Source of the DNA: Lactobacillus sp. YT155
GTDB taxonomy: Bacteria > Bacillota > Bacilli > Lactobacillales > Lactobacillaceae
Assembly: GCF_030504545.1 (NCBI RefSeq)
Contig: NZ_JAUKWP010000002.1
Location: 191,573 to 255,572, forward strand
Direction of reading: 5' to 3'
Length of the DNA: 64,000 bases
The translations under genes were made by a program, and so were the position numbers. Shown here in pieces: positions 46,993 to 57,638 of the stretch. The notes beneath the pieces were generated by a model. That model did no database searches. It was given only the letters and a program-made list of their open reading frames with translations, and had not been told where the DNA came from. Each line of letters begins with the position of its first letter. The stretch's first letter is position 1.

Positions 46993-47901
46993 TTATATTT
47001 GAACATTATTTTCGTAAGGAATTGAGACTTGAGCACCTGATGTTTGAACCGCAATCGAAGATGCCTTATTAGCGAAAGTCATTGCCTCTTCAATATTAGA
47101 CAAATCATCATTAATCTTAGTACTGAAGGCACCGATGAAGGTATCACCAGCTGCAGTAGTATCAACAGCTTTAACTTTGAAAGCATTGACGAAGCCAGTA
47201 GCTTCTCCAGTGTCGTAGTATGAACCAGTTGAACCAACAGTAATAATTACTGCGCCGGCACCCATTTCTAACAACTTGCCTGCTGCTTGATCCATTGAAG
47301 CTCTGTTAGTCACTTCAATTCCAGTAATCAATTGAGCTTCTGTTTCATTAGGAACAATGATATCAGACATTTTGATTAACTCAGTAGGAATGTCAGCAGT
47401 TGCGGGCGCAGGATTCAAAATTGTCTTGACATTATTTTCTTTAGCAACTTTAAAGGCAGCGACGATAGCTTCCATTGGTACTTCAAATTGAGCAATTAGA
47501 ATATCGGCATCTTTAATTACATCTTGAGCTGCTTCAATATCAGCAGCACTCACTTCACTGTTAGCACCACCATAAATCATGATACTGTTTTGACCATTAT
47601 TTTCGACAATAATAAATGCTTGACCAGTTCCAGCTGTTTGAGAAGCAATGATGTGATCGGTATTCATGCCATCTTTTTTGAAAGTTTCTAACATGAAATC
47701 AGCCGCACCGTCATCACCCACACGACTAATAAAACTTGTTTGCGCTCCTAAACGTGTAGCAGCAAGGGCTTGGTTTGCACCTTTACCGCCACCAGCTTGA
47801 GCTTTATCTTCCATCTTCATTGTTTCTCCAGGTAATGGAAAACGATCTACTTTTAAAATCGTATCAACATTGGTTGAACCTAAAACAACTACTTTTTTCA
47901 T
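46993..47901 (-). CDS. rbsK: Ribokinase
   Basis: RbsK phosphorylates ribose to ribose-5-phosphate. The 302-residue PfkB family protein begins KKVVVLGSTNVDTILKVDRFP and has GGGKGANQALAA (about 38-49). The anion hole and catalytic Asp253 lie in DTTAAGDTFIGAF (247-259). GGAG precedes the ATG. It is separate from the rbs operon at 6.7-11.7 kb but shares a cre-like promoter layout with it. Confidence 0.94.
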   Translation of the reverse strand: MKKVVVLGSTNVDTILKVDRFPLPGETMKMEDKAQAGGGKGANQALAATRLGAQTSFISRVGDDGAADFMLETFKKDGMNTDHIIASQTAGTGQAFIIVENNGQNSIMIYGGANSEVSAADIEAAQDVIKDADILIAQFEVPMEAIVAAFKVAKENNVKTILNPAPATADIPTELIKMSDIIVPNETEAQLITGIEVTNRASMDQAAGKLLEMGAGAVIITVGSTGSYYDTGEATGFVNAFKVKAVDTTAAGDTFIGAFSTKINDDLSNIEEAMTFANKASSIAVQTSGAQVSIPYENNVQI

Positions 47902-47943
47902 TTTAATTCTCCAATCAATTCCGTTATCGAACTTTACCCTACC

Positions 47944-47972
47944 AATTTACCACGAAATGTAACCACTTTCAA
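47944..47972 (-). promoter_or_regulatory. rbsK promoter overlapped by a cre-like site
   Basis: On the minus strand TTGAAA (47967-47972), 17 bases and TAAATT (47944-47949). The 14 bases 47958-47971, TGTAACCACTTTCA on the plus strand, match the cre consensus at 13 of 14 positions and overlap the -35, as in the rbs promoter. Confidence 0.6.
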
Positions 47973-48145
47973 TAAAAGTCCGTACCAATTTTTATTCTTT
48001 TATCTAACTTAATTATAGTTAGAATTTAACTATATCGCCAGAACTTTTCCAGAAAATAATCTTAGTAATAAATTCAAGTATCTTATCGCCGATTTCCTTG
48101 ATATAATAATTAATAAATAAGATTAATAATCATAGGGAGAAGGTT

Positions 48146-48652
48146 ATGAAAAAGAAGATAATTGGTGGCCTACTAGCTGTTTTAACAGTTACAGCTTTAG
48201 TCGGGTGTACCCCAAAGGATAGTTCAAAAGATAGTAAGAAAGACGACACATCTTCTAAGGTGTCGAAGAAGAAAAAAACTGCTGATAAAAAGAAAAAAGA
48301 TGAAGGTTATTCTCGTCAAGAACAAATTGATTTGATTGTTTCAGTGGCTCAAACTCAAGTAGCTTCAATTAAGAAGCAACAAAGTGATACTTACTCAGAT
48401 ATTTCTATCACTTCAAAAAAAGATACCATCGTTTATACTTACGTTTTGAAAGAGCAAACTCCAGCGATTGATAGCGCAGCTTTGAAACCAACTTTGGTAA
48501 AACAAGTAAATTCTCTTTTTGAAACAATGACCGAAACCATTCCTGGACTTAAGATGCAATTCTTGTTCCTTAACCCAGATAAGTCCGAAGTAGCTAACAT
48601 CACAGTTACCGAAGACGATCTTAAACAAGCAGAAACAGCAACTGATAGTTAA
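48146..48652 (+). CDS. Unknown lipoprotein with Lys/Ser-rich linker
   Basis: This 168-residue protein has a signal peptide and lipobox ALVGC (Cys21). A highly charged linker of Lys, Asp and Ser runs over residues 24-55, and a small globular domain (about 58-165) follows, similar in outline to DUF4854-type lipoproteins. It is anchored outside the membrane. GGGAGAAGG precedes the ATG, and a TATAAT lies at 48102-48107. It is monocistronic. The role is unknown. Confidence 0.75.
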   Translation: MKKKIIGGLLAVLTVTALVGCTPKDSSKDSKKDDTSSKVSKKKKTADKKKKDEGYSRQEQIDLIVSVAQTQVASIKKQQSDTYSDISITSKKDTIVYTYVLKEQTPAIDSAALKPTLVKQVNSLFETMTETIPGLKMQFLFLNPDKSEVANITVTEDDLKQAETATDS

Positions 48653-48653
48653 C

Positions 48654-48687
48654 AAAAAAACATCGACCAATTAGTCGATGTTTTTTA
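48654..48687. terminator. Bidirectional terminator
   Basis: AAAAAACATCGAC pairs with GTCGATGTTTTTT around CAATTA. It serves the rightward lipoprotein gene and the leftward tRNA-Leu. Confidence 0.9.
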
Positions 48688-48691
48688 TTAC

Positions 48692-48777
48692 TGCGGGTAA
48701 GAGGACTTGAACCTCCACGGAGATAATTCTCCACAAGATCCTTAGTCTTGCGCGTCTGCCAATTCCGCCATACCCGC
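48692..48777 (-). tRNA. tRNA-Leu (AAG anticodon)
   Basis: The minus strand folds as an 86-nt class II tRNA. The acceptor GCGGGTA pairs with TACCCGC, the anticodon arm is CAAGA-CTAAGGA-TCTTG with anticodon AAG, there is a long variable arm (GGAGAATTATCTCC), and the T arm has GGTTCAAGTCC. The discriminator is A; CCA is not encoded. A TATACT 14 bases upstream is its probable -10. Confidence 0.95.
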
Positions 48778-48817
48778 GAATACTATAATAGTATACCCTT
48801 TTTCTCCAGAAATTCAA

Positions 48818-48847
48818 AAAAATACTGACATTTCTGTCAGTATTTTT
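48818..48847 (-). terminator. Terminator of the ATPase-sprT operon
   Basis: AAAAATACTGACA (48818-48830) pairs with TGTCAGTATTTTT around TTTC. The left A-run gives the U-tract on the minus strand; the stem includes the end of sprT. Confidence 0.88.
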
Positions 48848-49310
48848 AGTTTGTCGTTTCTTTGATAAAAGCCAACTTACCTCGACATTTACCACAAACG
48901 AATCTTCGCGTATTTATTTTTTTTACTCGACGATACTCAAGTCCACAATTTACACATTGATAAATCTTATATACTTTTTGACGATGATTTCTCGGCTTAA
49001 GGGCTGGGGCATATTTTGAACCACCAACTGACTTTAGCAAATCATTAAAGGCTTTAGAATTGTGGCTATGCTTACCAATTTCATGATATAGATGATAGTG
49101 GCACAACTCATGCTTAATAATCCCTGAAAGCACCTCTTGATCATATCGTTCTAATATTTCTGGATTAATATCAATATAATCTTCTCTGAGATGATATCTT
49201 CCACCAGTTGTTCGTAACCGTGAATTGAATCGAGCATTACTTTTAAATTCTTTTCCAAAAAAATTTAGTGAAATTTCTTTCACTAAATTAGTTAATTCTG
49301 TATCTGTCAT
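48846..49310 (-). CDS. sprT: SprT-like zinc metalloprotease
   Basis: This 154-residue protein has the zincin motif HELCHYHLYH (67-76), with His67, Glu68 and His71 as ligands and base. A C-terminal zinc ribbon has Cys119, Cys122, Cys139 and Cys142. It matches the Firmicutes SprT/YdcK family, related to the protease that removes DNA-protein crosslinks in eukaryotes; the bacterial role is unproven. Its ATG shares a base with the stop of the preceding gene (TAATG). Confidence 0.9.
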   Translation of the reverse strand: MTDTELTNLVKEISLNFFGKEFKSNARFNSRLRTTGGRYHLREDYIDINPEILERYDQEVLSGIIKHELCHYHLYHEIGKHSHNSKAFNDLLKSVGGSKYAPALKPRNHRQKVYKIYQCVNCGLEYRRVKKINTRRFVCGKCRGKLAFIKETTN

Positions 49311-49741
49311 TATCCTTGTGCGATTCTTTGAATGTATTTTGAAATCTTATCGGTTGCAGCTTCTTGACGTTCTTCGGCTGCGTTAAAAGCTTCCAAATCA
49401 ACATCTCGATTATCTTTCATACTATCAACCATAGCTTGGCAAGCATCACCATATTCAACGTAAGCAGCCGTTAAATTGTGTTGAATACCCATCAATTTAG
49501 CTGGAGCTTTGACTGTCTTCATATTTTTAGCAATTTTCTTGTACTCATTGGTCCCTTCTTGGAATTCACCTTGAATTTCTAAGTACTTAGCTGATTGCAT
49601 ATCTTTCAAAGTTTTCTTCTCAATTGCTTGTGTGATTTCTTCAAACAAAGGATTGAGATGTTCTTGAACTTCTTGAGTTTTTTCAATCATTTGATTAATT
49701 GCATTCATATAAGCCATCGCTCTTTTTTGCATTTGATTCAT
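49310..49741 (-). CDS. Unknown all-helical protein in the ATPase-sprT operon
   Basis: I do not recognise this 143-residue protein. It appears wholly alpha-helical with coiled-coil character (heptad-like runs over about 15-60 and 95-140), rich in Gln, Glu, Lys and Ala. It has no Cys, no signal and no membrane segment. Its start and stop each share a base with its neighbours (TAATG overlaps with the ATPase gene before and sprT after), and no clear binding site precedes it. It is therefore probably translated by coupling, which argues for matched amounts of the three products. Confidence 0.75.
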   Translation of the reverse strand: MNQMQKRAMAYMNAINQMIEKTQEVQEHLNPLFEEITQAIEKKTLKDMQSAKYLEIQGEFQEGTNEYKKIAKNMKTVKAPAKLMGIQHNLTAAYVEYGDACQAMVDSMKDNRDVDLEAFNAAEERQEAATDKISKYIQRIAQG

Positions 49742-52404
49742 TATTTAGCTGCTCGCTTTCTTTGTACTAATTTAACTAATTCTACAACTAAAATCATTAT
49801 AACTCCACCTGCTAGAACAGTTAGCCATTGAATGTAGTTTAGTTCAGTTACATGGAAAATGCTATTTAATCCTGGAATCATAATTGTAGCAGCTAATGAA
49901 ATCGTTGAAATAATGATTGACCAGTTAAATGCCTTGTTCGTAAATGGATTGCTTGCAAATAATGAACCGTGAATTGATTTAACGTTAAAGGCTTGGAACA
50001 ATTGAATTAATCCTAGAGTTGCATATGCCATTGTCAAAGCGTCCGCGTGCATTAATGCGTTGCTAGTGTGGACTGGGAATTGAATTCCAATGAAATAAAC
50101 GCCTAAAGTAATTATAGCTTCTAGAATTCCTTGGTAGAAAATCGATTGCCCAACTCCATTTGAGAAGAAGTTTGATTTTCTTCCTCGTGGTTGTTGTTCC
50201 ATAATATCTTTTTCCACTGGTTCAAGGCCTAGAGAAATCGCTGGGAGTGTATCTGTTACCAGGTTAATCCAGAGTAATTGAACTGGTTTCAAAATATCCC
50301 AGCTTAGTAAAGTCATAATGAATAAGGTTAGAACTTCACCCAAGTTAGCTGAAAGTAAATATTGGATTGATTTTTGAATATTGCTAAAGACTTTTCGTCC
50401 TTCTTTTACAGCATGAACAATAGTTGCAAAGTTATCATCAGCCAGAATCATATCACTGGCACCCTTTGAAACTTCGGTCCCAGTAATTCCCATTCCAACA
50501 CCGATATCAGCTGATTTCAAGGCAGGAGCATCGTTGACACCATCACCTGTCATTGCCACAACTTTGTTTTTCTTTTGCCAAGCTTTAACAATTCTCACTT
50601 TATGTTCGGGAGAAACACGGGCATAGACATGATATTTATCAACATTTGAATCAAAGGTTTCATCGTCCATTTGATCTAATTGGTCACCAGTTAGAACAGC
50701 ATCACTGCTGGTTTGATCATCTATAATGTCTAAACGTTTAGCAATTGTTGCCGCAGTGATTGGATGATCACCAGTAATCATGATTGGCACAATTCCAGCA
50801 GCTTTTGCCTCTTGAACTGCAGCTTTAGCTTCTTTTCTTTCAGGGTCAATCATAGCTACTAAGCCAACAAAGGTTAAATCATTTTCAACTGCTTCACTGT
50901 TTATTTCAGTCGGTTGTGAATCAGACACTCTGTATGCAAAGGCTAAAACACGAAGTGCTTGTTGAGCAAACTGCTTGTTCTGCTCAAGAATTACTTCTTT
51001 ATCTGCTTCAGTAATAGCTCTGATTTGGCCACCATCTTGAATCTTAGTTACTCGTTTTAATAATTGATCGCAGGCACCTTTTGTCGCAATTAAGTATTTG
51101 CCATCAAATTCATTAACGGTACTCATTAATTTACGATTAGAATCAAACGGAACTTCGTCCACTCGCTTATGAGTTGTCAAGAATTCTTTAACATCAATTT
51201 GTTTATCAAGTGAGAACTGAATCAATGCTGTTTCAGTGGGATCGCCGGCTAATTGATCTGGAGTTATCTTGGTATCATTTGCCAATAACATAATTTGAAC
51301 AAGTTTGTTCTCAGCATCTAAAGTAATGTCTTTTTCAAATAAATGATTATTTTCATAGACTTTTTCGACCGTCATTTGATTCATGGTCAAAGTACCGGTT
51401 TTATCAGAAGCAATAATATCGGTACTTCCTAAAGTTTCAACAGCTGGCAATTTTCTGATTAAAGCTTTGTGCTTAACCATTTTTTGTGTACCAAGTGCCA
51501 AAATAATAGTTACAATAGCTGGCAATCCTTCAGGAATTGCTGCTACGGCAAGTGAAATTGAAGTCAATAACATCTCACTCATTTGTTGAACTAATGGCAA
51601 ATGCTTAGGATTATTAACCATTCCAATAACAAAAATCACAACCGCAATCACCAAAATTAATACAGTAATAACTTTACCAAGTGAGTTTAAATTTGCCTGT
51701 AATGGAGTGGTATTTTCATCAGCCTGGTTCAACATTTTAGCAATTTCGCCAACTTCAGTTTCCATTCCAGTAGCTACAACCACACCCATACCACGTCCAT
51801 AAGTAACGTTAGTATTCATGAATGCCATGTTACTACGATCACCTAAAGCAATTTTACCTTCAAGTGTTTCAGTATTTTTTTCAGTAGGAACTGATTCACC
51901 AGTCAAACTAGATTCTTCAATCTTTAGCGAATTACTATCAATTAATCGAAGATCAGCAGGAACGACATCCCCCGCTTCCAACATAACAATATCACCAACA
52001 ACTAACTGTGAGTTAGTGATGTGGAGAATCTCACCATCACGGACGACAGTTGCCTGCGGTGCTGACATTTTTGAGAGTTCATCAATAGCTTCTTCGGCCT
52101 TGGATTCTTGAATAACCCCCATAATAGCATTCAGAAAGACAACCAATAAGATAATGAACGCATCAGTCCATTCCTTTAGTAGCACTCCTGAAATAAGTGC
52201 AGCAACAATTAAGATGATAATCATAAAATCTTTGAATTGGTTGATTAACATCTGTAGCTTTGTCGTTTTTTTCTTAGCTTCTAATTTGTTCTCGCCATTT
52301 TCTGCCAATAATTGTGCAGCCTCTTGGCTAGATAACCCCTCTTTTGAGGTCGCAAAGTTCTTAATTATTTCCTCAATTGTTTGATTGTAAAAATTCTTTT
52401 CCAT
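49741..52404 (-). CDS. P2-type cation-transporting ATPase (Ca2+/Mn2+)
   Basis: This 887-residue pump exports divalent cations. It has the N-terminal cation ATPase domain, TGES at 168-171 (dephosphorylation loop), the ion-binding helix with PEGLP at 291-295, the phosphorylated Asp334 in DKTGTLT, KGACDQLLKRV in the nucleotide domain, and MTGDGVNDAPALK in the hinge. NLVTDTLPAISLGLEP in helix 6 carries the Asn and Asp ligands of Ca2+ or Mn2+ pumps. AGGAGG precedes the ATG. A candidate Mn2+ riboswitch in the leader suggests that manganese is a physiological substrate, as for L. lactis YoaB. Confidence 0.94.
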   Translation of the reverse strand: MEKNFYNQTIEEIIKNFATSKEGLSSQEAAQLLAENGENKLEAKKKTTKLQMLINQFKDFMIIILIVAALISGVLLKEWTDAFIILLVVFLNAIMGVIQESKAEEAIDELSKMSAPQATVVRDGEILHITNSQLVVGDIVMLEAGDVVPADLRLIDSNSLKIEESSLTGESVPTEKNTETLEGKIALGDRSNMAFMNTNVTYGRGMGVVVATGMETEVGEIAKMLNQADENTTPLQANLNSLGKVITVLILVIAVVIFVIGMVNNPKHLPLVQQMSEMLLTSISLAVAAIPEGLPAIVTIILALGTQKMVKHKALIRKLPAVETLGSTDIIASDKTGTLTMNQMTVEKVYENNHLFEKDITLDAENKLVQIMLLANDTKITPDQLAGDPTETALIQFSLDKQIDVKEFLTTHKRVDEVPFDSNRKLMSTVNEFDGKYLIATKGACDQLLKRVTKIQDGGQIRAITEADKEVILEQNKQFAQQALRVLAFAYRVSDSQPTEINSEAVENDLTFVGLVAMIDPERKEAKAAVQEAKAAGIVPIMITGDHPITAATIAKRLDIIDDQTSSDAVLTGDQLDQMDDETFDSNVDKYHVYARVSPEHKVRIVKAWQKKNKVVAMTGDGVNDAPALKSADIGVGMGITGTEVSKGASDMILADDNFATIVHAVKEGRKVFSNIQKSIQYLLSANLGEVLTLFIMTLLSWDILKPVQLLWINLVTDTLPAISLGLEPVEKDIMEQQPRGRKSNFFSNGVGQSIFYQGILEAIITLGVYFIGIQFPVHTSNALMHADALTMAYATLGLIQLFQAFNVKSIHGSLFASNPFTNKAFNWSIIISTISLAATIMIPGLNSIFHVTELNYIQWLTVLAGGVIMILVVELVKLVQRKRAAK

Positions 52405-52441
52405 TGTTCCTCCTAATTTGGGTTAAACGAGCTCTTTGTAT

Positions 52442-52554
52442 AAAAAAAGAGACCCACACACTAAATAACGTGTGTAAGTCTCACAATTTAAATACAAACC
52501 CAGATTTGTTCTTGTTGATGAGTTTGTTGCAACTAAGGCCTGTTACTCCCTTAC
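52442..52554 (-). promoter_or_regulatory. Candidate yybP-ykoY (Mn2+) riboswitch with terminator platform
   Basis: The leader begins near 52555. Its 5' end GTAAGGGAGTAAC and later GTGAGACTTAC fit the two conserved strands of yybP-ykoY (GGGAGTAG and GAGACC-type); GTAAG and CTTAC close the P1 stem (52550-52554 with 52474-52478). ACTCATC and an ACAAA/TTTGT hairpin lie between. The P1 3' strand is also the 5' arm of a 13-bp terminator (52449-52461 with 52470-52482) with a seven-U tail. Ligand-stabilised P1 would thus block termination and turn the pump gene on. The match is by eye and not exact. Confidence 0.7.
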
Positions 52555-52561
52555 GAATAAA

Positions 52562-52570
52562 ATTATATCA
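52562..52570 (-). promoter_or_regulatory. Extended -10 promoter for the riboswitch-ATPase operon
   Basis: The minus strand reads TGATATAAT, overlapping the nadE stop codon. The predicted start falls at the first base of the aptamer. Confidence 0.65.
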
Positions 52571-53389
52571 TATCTTATCAAAAACTGTATATGGTAAGCG
52601 TCTCTTATGTTCAGTTTTCATAAACCAGTTTTCAATTATTTTTGCAGATTCAGCCGATACTTCTTTGCCTTCAAGATAATCATCGATGTCATCATAAGTT
52701 ACTCCAAGAGCAACTTCATCCGCTAATCCCGGACGGTCTTCTTCTAAATCCGCTGTTGGTGTTTTTTCATATAAATGTTTCGGAGCACCAAGTTCCTTTA
52801 GTAGTTGTTTGCCTTGGCGTTTGTTTAATCTAAATAATGGTGTAATGTCAGCAGCTCCATCACCGTATTTGGTATAAAATCCAGTGATATTTTCAGCTGA
52901 GTGATCAGTACCAACAACAATTCCTTGTCTATCACCAGCAATTCCAAATTGAACTGTCATTCGAATTCTAGCCTTAATATTACCTTTATTAAAATCACTA
53001 ATTACTTGATTATTAACTTCGATAGCTTCAACCAATTCATCAACCGAATTTTTAATGTTGACCGTAAGAATCTCATCAGCATTCATCCAATTAATAGCTG
53101 CTTGAGCATCTTGTTCATCAGTTTGCTCGCCATAAGGAAGTCTTACCGCAATGAAACTATAAGAATCATCGCCTGTTTCTTCACGAAGTTCATCAATTGC
53201 CATTTGACTTAATCTACCAGCCAAAGTTGAATCTTGTCCACCAGAGATTCCTAACACTAAAGTCTTTAAGAATGGACGATTCTTGAGATAGTTTTTCATA
53301 AAATCTACGGAACGACGAATTTCTTGTTGAGCATCAATTTGTGGTTGAGTTTTTTCAAACTCAATTATCTTTTTTTGCATTTCATTCAT
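52568..53389 (-). CDS. nadE: Ammonia-dependent NAD synthetase
   Basis: NadE amidates nicotinate adenine dinucleotide to NAD. The 273 residues have the ATP-pyrophosphatase loop SGGQDS (49-54) and the [26 protein letters not shown] region. No glutaminase domain is present, so it uses free ammonia. The ATG at 53389 lies 7 bases after GGAG; a TTG two codons earlier is too close to it. It starts 2 bases after pncB ends. Confidence 0.96.
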   Translation of the reverse strand: MNEMQKKIIEFEKTQPQIDAQQEIRRSVDFMKNYLKNRPFLKTLVLGISGGQDSTLAGRLSQMAIDELREETGDDSYSFIAVRLPYGEQTDEQDAQAAINWMNADEILTVNIKNSVDELVEAIEVNNQVISDFNKGNIKARIRMTVQFGIAGDRQGIVVGTDHSAENITGFYTKYGDGAADITPLFRLNKRQGKQLLKELGAPKHLYEKTPTADLEEDRPGLADEVALGVTYDDIDDYLEGKEVSAESAKIIENWFMKTEHKRRLPYTVFDKI

Positions 53390-53391
53390 GA

Positions 53392-54867
53392 TCAATCTCC
53401 ATATGAAAGGTTATTAACATACTTACGTACTTCAGAAATATAATTCATCTTATGATCGTAGAGTTCTTGAGAAAGATCAACGGGATAAATTTGTGGATTC
53501 AAATTACGTTTGTATTCATCCCAAAGAGAATCGAGGTTTTGAGTAGCATTTTCTTTAGCCTGACTAGCAGTTGGTGTCTCATAAACCTGTTTACCAGCAA
53601 CAAAAATATCTTTTAATAGCGGTGTAGCAGTGAAGTTTTTCACTGTCTTATTGATATAGGTATATTGTGGGTGGAACATATATAGTTCATCTTTAGTTCT
53701 TGGATCATCATCATCTAAAGTGACATAATCACCTTCAGACTTACCATTTTTATCATCATTAGTAATTCGCCAAACTTGCTTTTTACCTGGAGTGGTGACT
53801 TTTTCAGCATTGCTAGAAAGCTTGATTGTGTCATCCATTTCGTGATTATCGTTTTCAATCGAGACAAGTTTATAAACAGCTCCCAATGCTGGTTGATCAT
53901 AAGCCGTGATAACTTTGGTCCCAATTCCCCAAATATCAATCTTCGCATCTTGCATTTTCAAGTTAAGAATTGTTTTTTCATCAAGGTCATTAGATGCATA
54001 AATTTTAGCATCTGGAAATCCTGCATCATCTAATTGTTTACGGACACGTTTAGATATATAAGCCATATCTCCGGAGTCAATTCTGACACCTTGGAAGTTA
54101 ATCTTGTCTCCCAGTTCTTTAGCAACTTTAATAGCTGAAGGAACGCCACTCTTTAATGTGTCATAGGTATCCACTAAGAAGACACAGTCATGATGAGTGG
54201 TTGCATAGGCCATAAAAGCATCATAGTCATTCTTATATGTTTGAACGAGAGAATGAGCATGTGTTCCACTCGCTGGAATACCAAAAATTTTTGAGGCACG
54301 AACGTTACTTGTGGCGTCGAAGCCACCAATATAAGCGGCTCTAGTTCCCCAAATTGCGGCGTCTAACTCTTGAGCCCGACGTGTTCCAAATTCCATCAAC
54401 AAATCGCCATTAGAAACGGTTTTTATTCTAGCAGCCTTAGTAGCAATTAAAATTTGATAATTTAAAATATTTAAAATAGCTGTCTCGACTAATTGACACT
54501 GTGCCAAAGATCCTTCAATCTGCATAATCGGTTCACTGGCAAAAACCAGATCGCCTTCATATGCTGAACGAATTGTTAAATTAAAATCCATATTCTCTAA
54601 GTATTCCAAAAAATCTTCCGGATACTTAATTTCATTTCGAAGATAGTCAATGTCACTTTTTGAGAAATGAAGATTATTTAAATAATCAACTACATGCTCC
54701 AAACCAGCGAATATTGCGTAACCATTCTTGAAAGGCAACTCCCGGAAGAATACTTCAAACACCGCGTTCTTGTCTTGAATTCCCTTCTTGAAATATGTCA
54801 TCATCATATTCAACTGATATAAATCTGTGTGTAACAATAAACTATCATCTTCGTAGTTCGTTTTCAT
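53392..54867 (-). CDS. pncB: Nicotinate phosphoribosyltransferase
   Basis: PncB joins nicotinate to PRPP, the first step of NAD salvage. The 491 residues begin with [19 protein letters not shown] and have [13 protein letters not shown] (near 140) and [13 protein letters not shown] (near 250), the substrate and phosphate sites. The length fits the long Gram-positive form. It forms a two-gene operon with nadE, so nicotinate from the medium is the likely NAD source. Confidence 0.96.
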   Translation of the reverse strand: MKTNYEDDSLLLHTDLYQLNMMMTYFKKGIQDKNAVFEVFFRELPFKNGYAIFAGLEHVVDYLNNLHFSKSDIDYLRNEIKYPEDFLEYLENMDFNLTIRSAYEGDLVFASEPIMQIEGSLAQCQLVETAILNILNYQILIATKAARIKTVSNGDLLMEFGTRRAQELDAAIWGTRAAYIGGFDATSNVRASKIFGIPASGTHAHSLVQTYKNDYDAFMAYATTHHDCVFLVDTYDTLKSGVPSAIKVAKELGDKINFQGVRIDSGDMAYISKRVRKQLDDAGFPDAKIYASNDLDEKTILNLKMQDAKIDIWGIGTKVITAYDQPALGAVYKLVSIENDNHEMDDTIKLSSNAEKVTTPGKKQVWRITNDDKNGKSEGDYVTLDDDDPRTKDELYMFHPQYTYINKTVKNFTATPLLKDIFVAGKQVYETPTASQAKENATQNLDSLWDEYKRNLNPQIYPVDLSQELYDHKMNYISEVRKYVNNLSYGD

Positions 54868-54923
54868 GATCCATCCTCATAATACTGTTTTAAAAAATAT
54901 TGTTAAGAAAACTATAGCACAAA

Positions 54924-54957
54924 AGCAAAAAGGTTGACGCTAAAATAATCGCCAACC
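54924..54957 (-). terminator. Terminator at the end of the polysaccharide cluster
   Basis: GGTTGACG (54932-54939) pairs with CGCCAACC (54950-54957) with one mismatch, and the A-rich left flank gives Us on the minus strand. It includes the last glycosyltransferase stop. Confidence 0.7.
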
Positions 54958-55722
54958 CCACTTGTTAAAGTATTGTGCCATAGATTTCATAAAAATTTTA
55001 AATCCTCTTAAACTGCGATGCGATTCTTTACCATAGAAATGAGTAACCGTCGCATCAGGTATATAGTAAATCTCGTTTCCGTTTTTCCGAATTCGATCGC
55101 ATAAGTCATTGTCTTCAAAGTACATGAAAAATCTTTCATCGAACCCATCAATTTCTTTAATGACTTGTGTTTTGGTAAACATAAACGCACCAGAGCCATA
55201 TTGAATTACTTGTCGTTCATCTGATAAATCTCGACATTCATAATAACTAAGTCGTTTATTAAACATTTTCTTCACAAAGCCAAAAGGAACAAAGCGTAAC
55301 ATATAATCGAAAACATCTAACTTACGTCTGATTAAATATTGTACTTGTCCATCAGGATTAACTGTCTTAGGAGTCAGCATACCCACCTTATCGTCACTAT
55401 TTTCTAGAAAATCATATAAAGTCTCAAAAGCTTCTTTCGTGATTAAAATATCAGGATTACAAATTACAAAAAAATCAGACGTTGTTTGGGTCAAAACTTG
55501 ATTATGCCCATGGCCAAATCCTTGATTTGTTCCCTTAACAATAGTAATTCCTTTATTTTCGTACTCTTCTAATTTTTTTAAATAGTCAGCATCTGAGCCA
55601 TTATCATGAATGACCAAACTAATATCATAATCATTCATGACATTATCAATCCAACTATCTAATGTTTTGAAAATGTAGGGACTATTGTAAGTGACAATAC
55701 TAACTGTAACTGTCGATTTCAT
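54940..55722 (-). CDS. Family 2 glycosyltransferase, rhamnosyltransferase-like
   Basis: This 260-residue GT-A enzyme probably adds rhamnose from dTDP-rhamnose to a lipid-linked oligosaccharide. It begins VTVSIVTYNSPYIFKTLDSW, with VIHDNGSDAD near 37, GTNQGFGHGHNQ near 64, the metal/nucleotide motif CNPDI near 88 and YFEDNDLCDRI near 210, in the WbbL-like group. It has no membrane segment. AGGATATA precedes the ATG. It is the last gene of the cluster, next to rmlD. The acceptor is unknown. Confidence 0.85.
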   Translation of the reverse strand: MKSTVTVSIVTYNSPYIFKTLDSWIDNVMNDYDISLVIHDNGSDADYLKKLEEYENKGITIVKGTNQGFGHGHNQVLTQTTSDFFVICNPDILITKEAFETLYDFLENSDDKVGMLTPKTVNPDGQVQYLIRRKLDVFDYMLRFVPFGFVKKMFNKRLSYYECRDLSDERQVIQYGSGAFMFTKTQVIKEIDGFDERFFMYFEDNDLCDRIRKNGNEIYYIPDATVTHFYGKESHRSLRGFKIFMKSMAQYFNKWGWRLF

Positions 55723-55731
55723 ATATATATC

Positions 55732-56574
55732 CTAGTTAATTTTCTTCAAGAAGTCTTGTAGAGCTTCTTGCCAACTAATTATTTCAAATCCAGTATTTTT
55801 AGCTTTGGTCAAGTCCATGATTGAGTGTTTAGGGCGGTATGCTTTTTGAGGATATTGTTCTGATGTTACAGGTTTTACTGTAACGTTAGTATCTTTAAGA
55901 ACTTCTACCGCAAATTCATACCAACTGCAGGAATCATCATTTGAAAGTTGATACAATCCGTATTCACAATTATGTTGTACTAGATACAACATAAAGTCGG
56001 CCAATGTTTTTGTCCATGTAGGACGACCAACTTGATCATCAACAACTGTTAATTCATCATGTGTCTTAGCTAAATTTAACATTGTGAAAATGAAATTCTT
56101 ACCATATTCACCAAAAACCCACGAAGTTCTGACAATATAATATTTGTCCATTATTGAGGCGACTAATTCCTCACCAGTTAGTTTAGCTTTTCCATATTCA
56201 TTTTGAGGATTAGTTGCCGATTCTTCAGTATACATTCCGTCATTGTTGCCATCAAAAACATAATCAGTACTGATATAAATTAAAGTAGCACCAACTTTTT
56301 GTGCGGCTTCTGCAATATTTCTAGTACCATCAATATTCACTTTTTGATTTAGTGACTTCCCTGGTTCTTCTTCGGCTGCGTCAACAGCAGTGAAAGCAGC
56401 ACAGTGATAAACAAATTCTGGACGATTACTCTCAAAGTATTCATTTACCTCTTCAGCATTTGTAATATCTAATTCTTTTGAGTCAGTTGCGGTATATTCA
56501 ATACCTTTATCATCAAAAAGATGTTGTAATTGAGTGCCTAATTGACCGTTGCCACCAGTAAGTAAGTTTTTCAT
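55732..56574 (-). CDS. rmlD: dTDP-4-dehydrorhamnose reductase
   Basis: RmlD performs the last step to dTDP-L-rhamnose. I use the ATG at 56574, 7 bases after GGAGA; a start 8 codons upstream would overlap rmlB. The 280 residues have the NAD(P) loop LTGGNGQLGTQL (4-15), STDYVFDG, and the catalytic YGKAK pair. The C-terminal RPKHSIMD is conserved. Confidence 0.96.
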   Translation of the reverse strand: MKNLLTGGNGQLGTQLQHLFDDKGIEYTATDSKELDITNAEEVNEYFESNRPEFVYHCAAFTAVDAAEEEPGKSLNQKVNIDGTRNIAEAAQKVGATLIYISTDYVFDGNNDGMYTEESATNPQNEYGKAKLTGEELVASIMDKYYIVRTSWVFGEYGKNFIFTMLNLAKTHDELTVVDDQVGRPTWTKTLADFMLYLVQHNCEYGLYQLSNDDSCSWYEFAVEVLKDTNVTVKPVTSEQYPQKAYRPKHSIMDLTKAKNTGFEIISWQEALQDFLKKIN

Positions 56575-56594
56575 GTGAATATCTCCTAGTCTAA

Positions 56595-57638
<1,044 letters not shown>

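Noticed and set aside
48671-48895. Open frame across tRNA-Leu on the minus strand
   Set aside because: It reads through the tRNA itself and the terminator; no coding signal.
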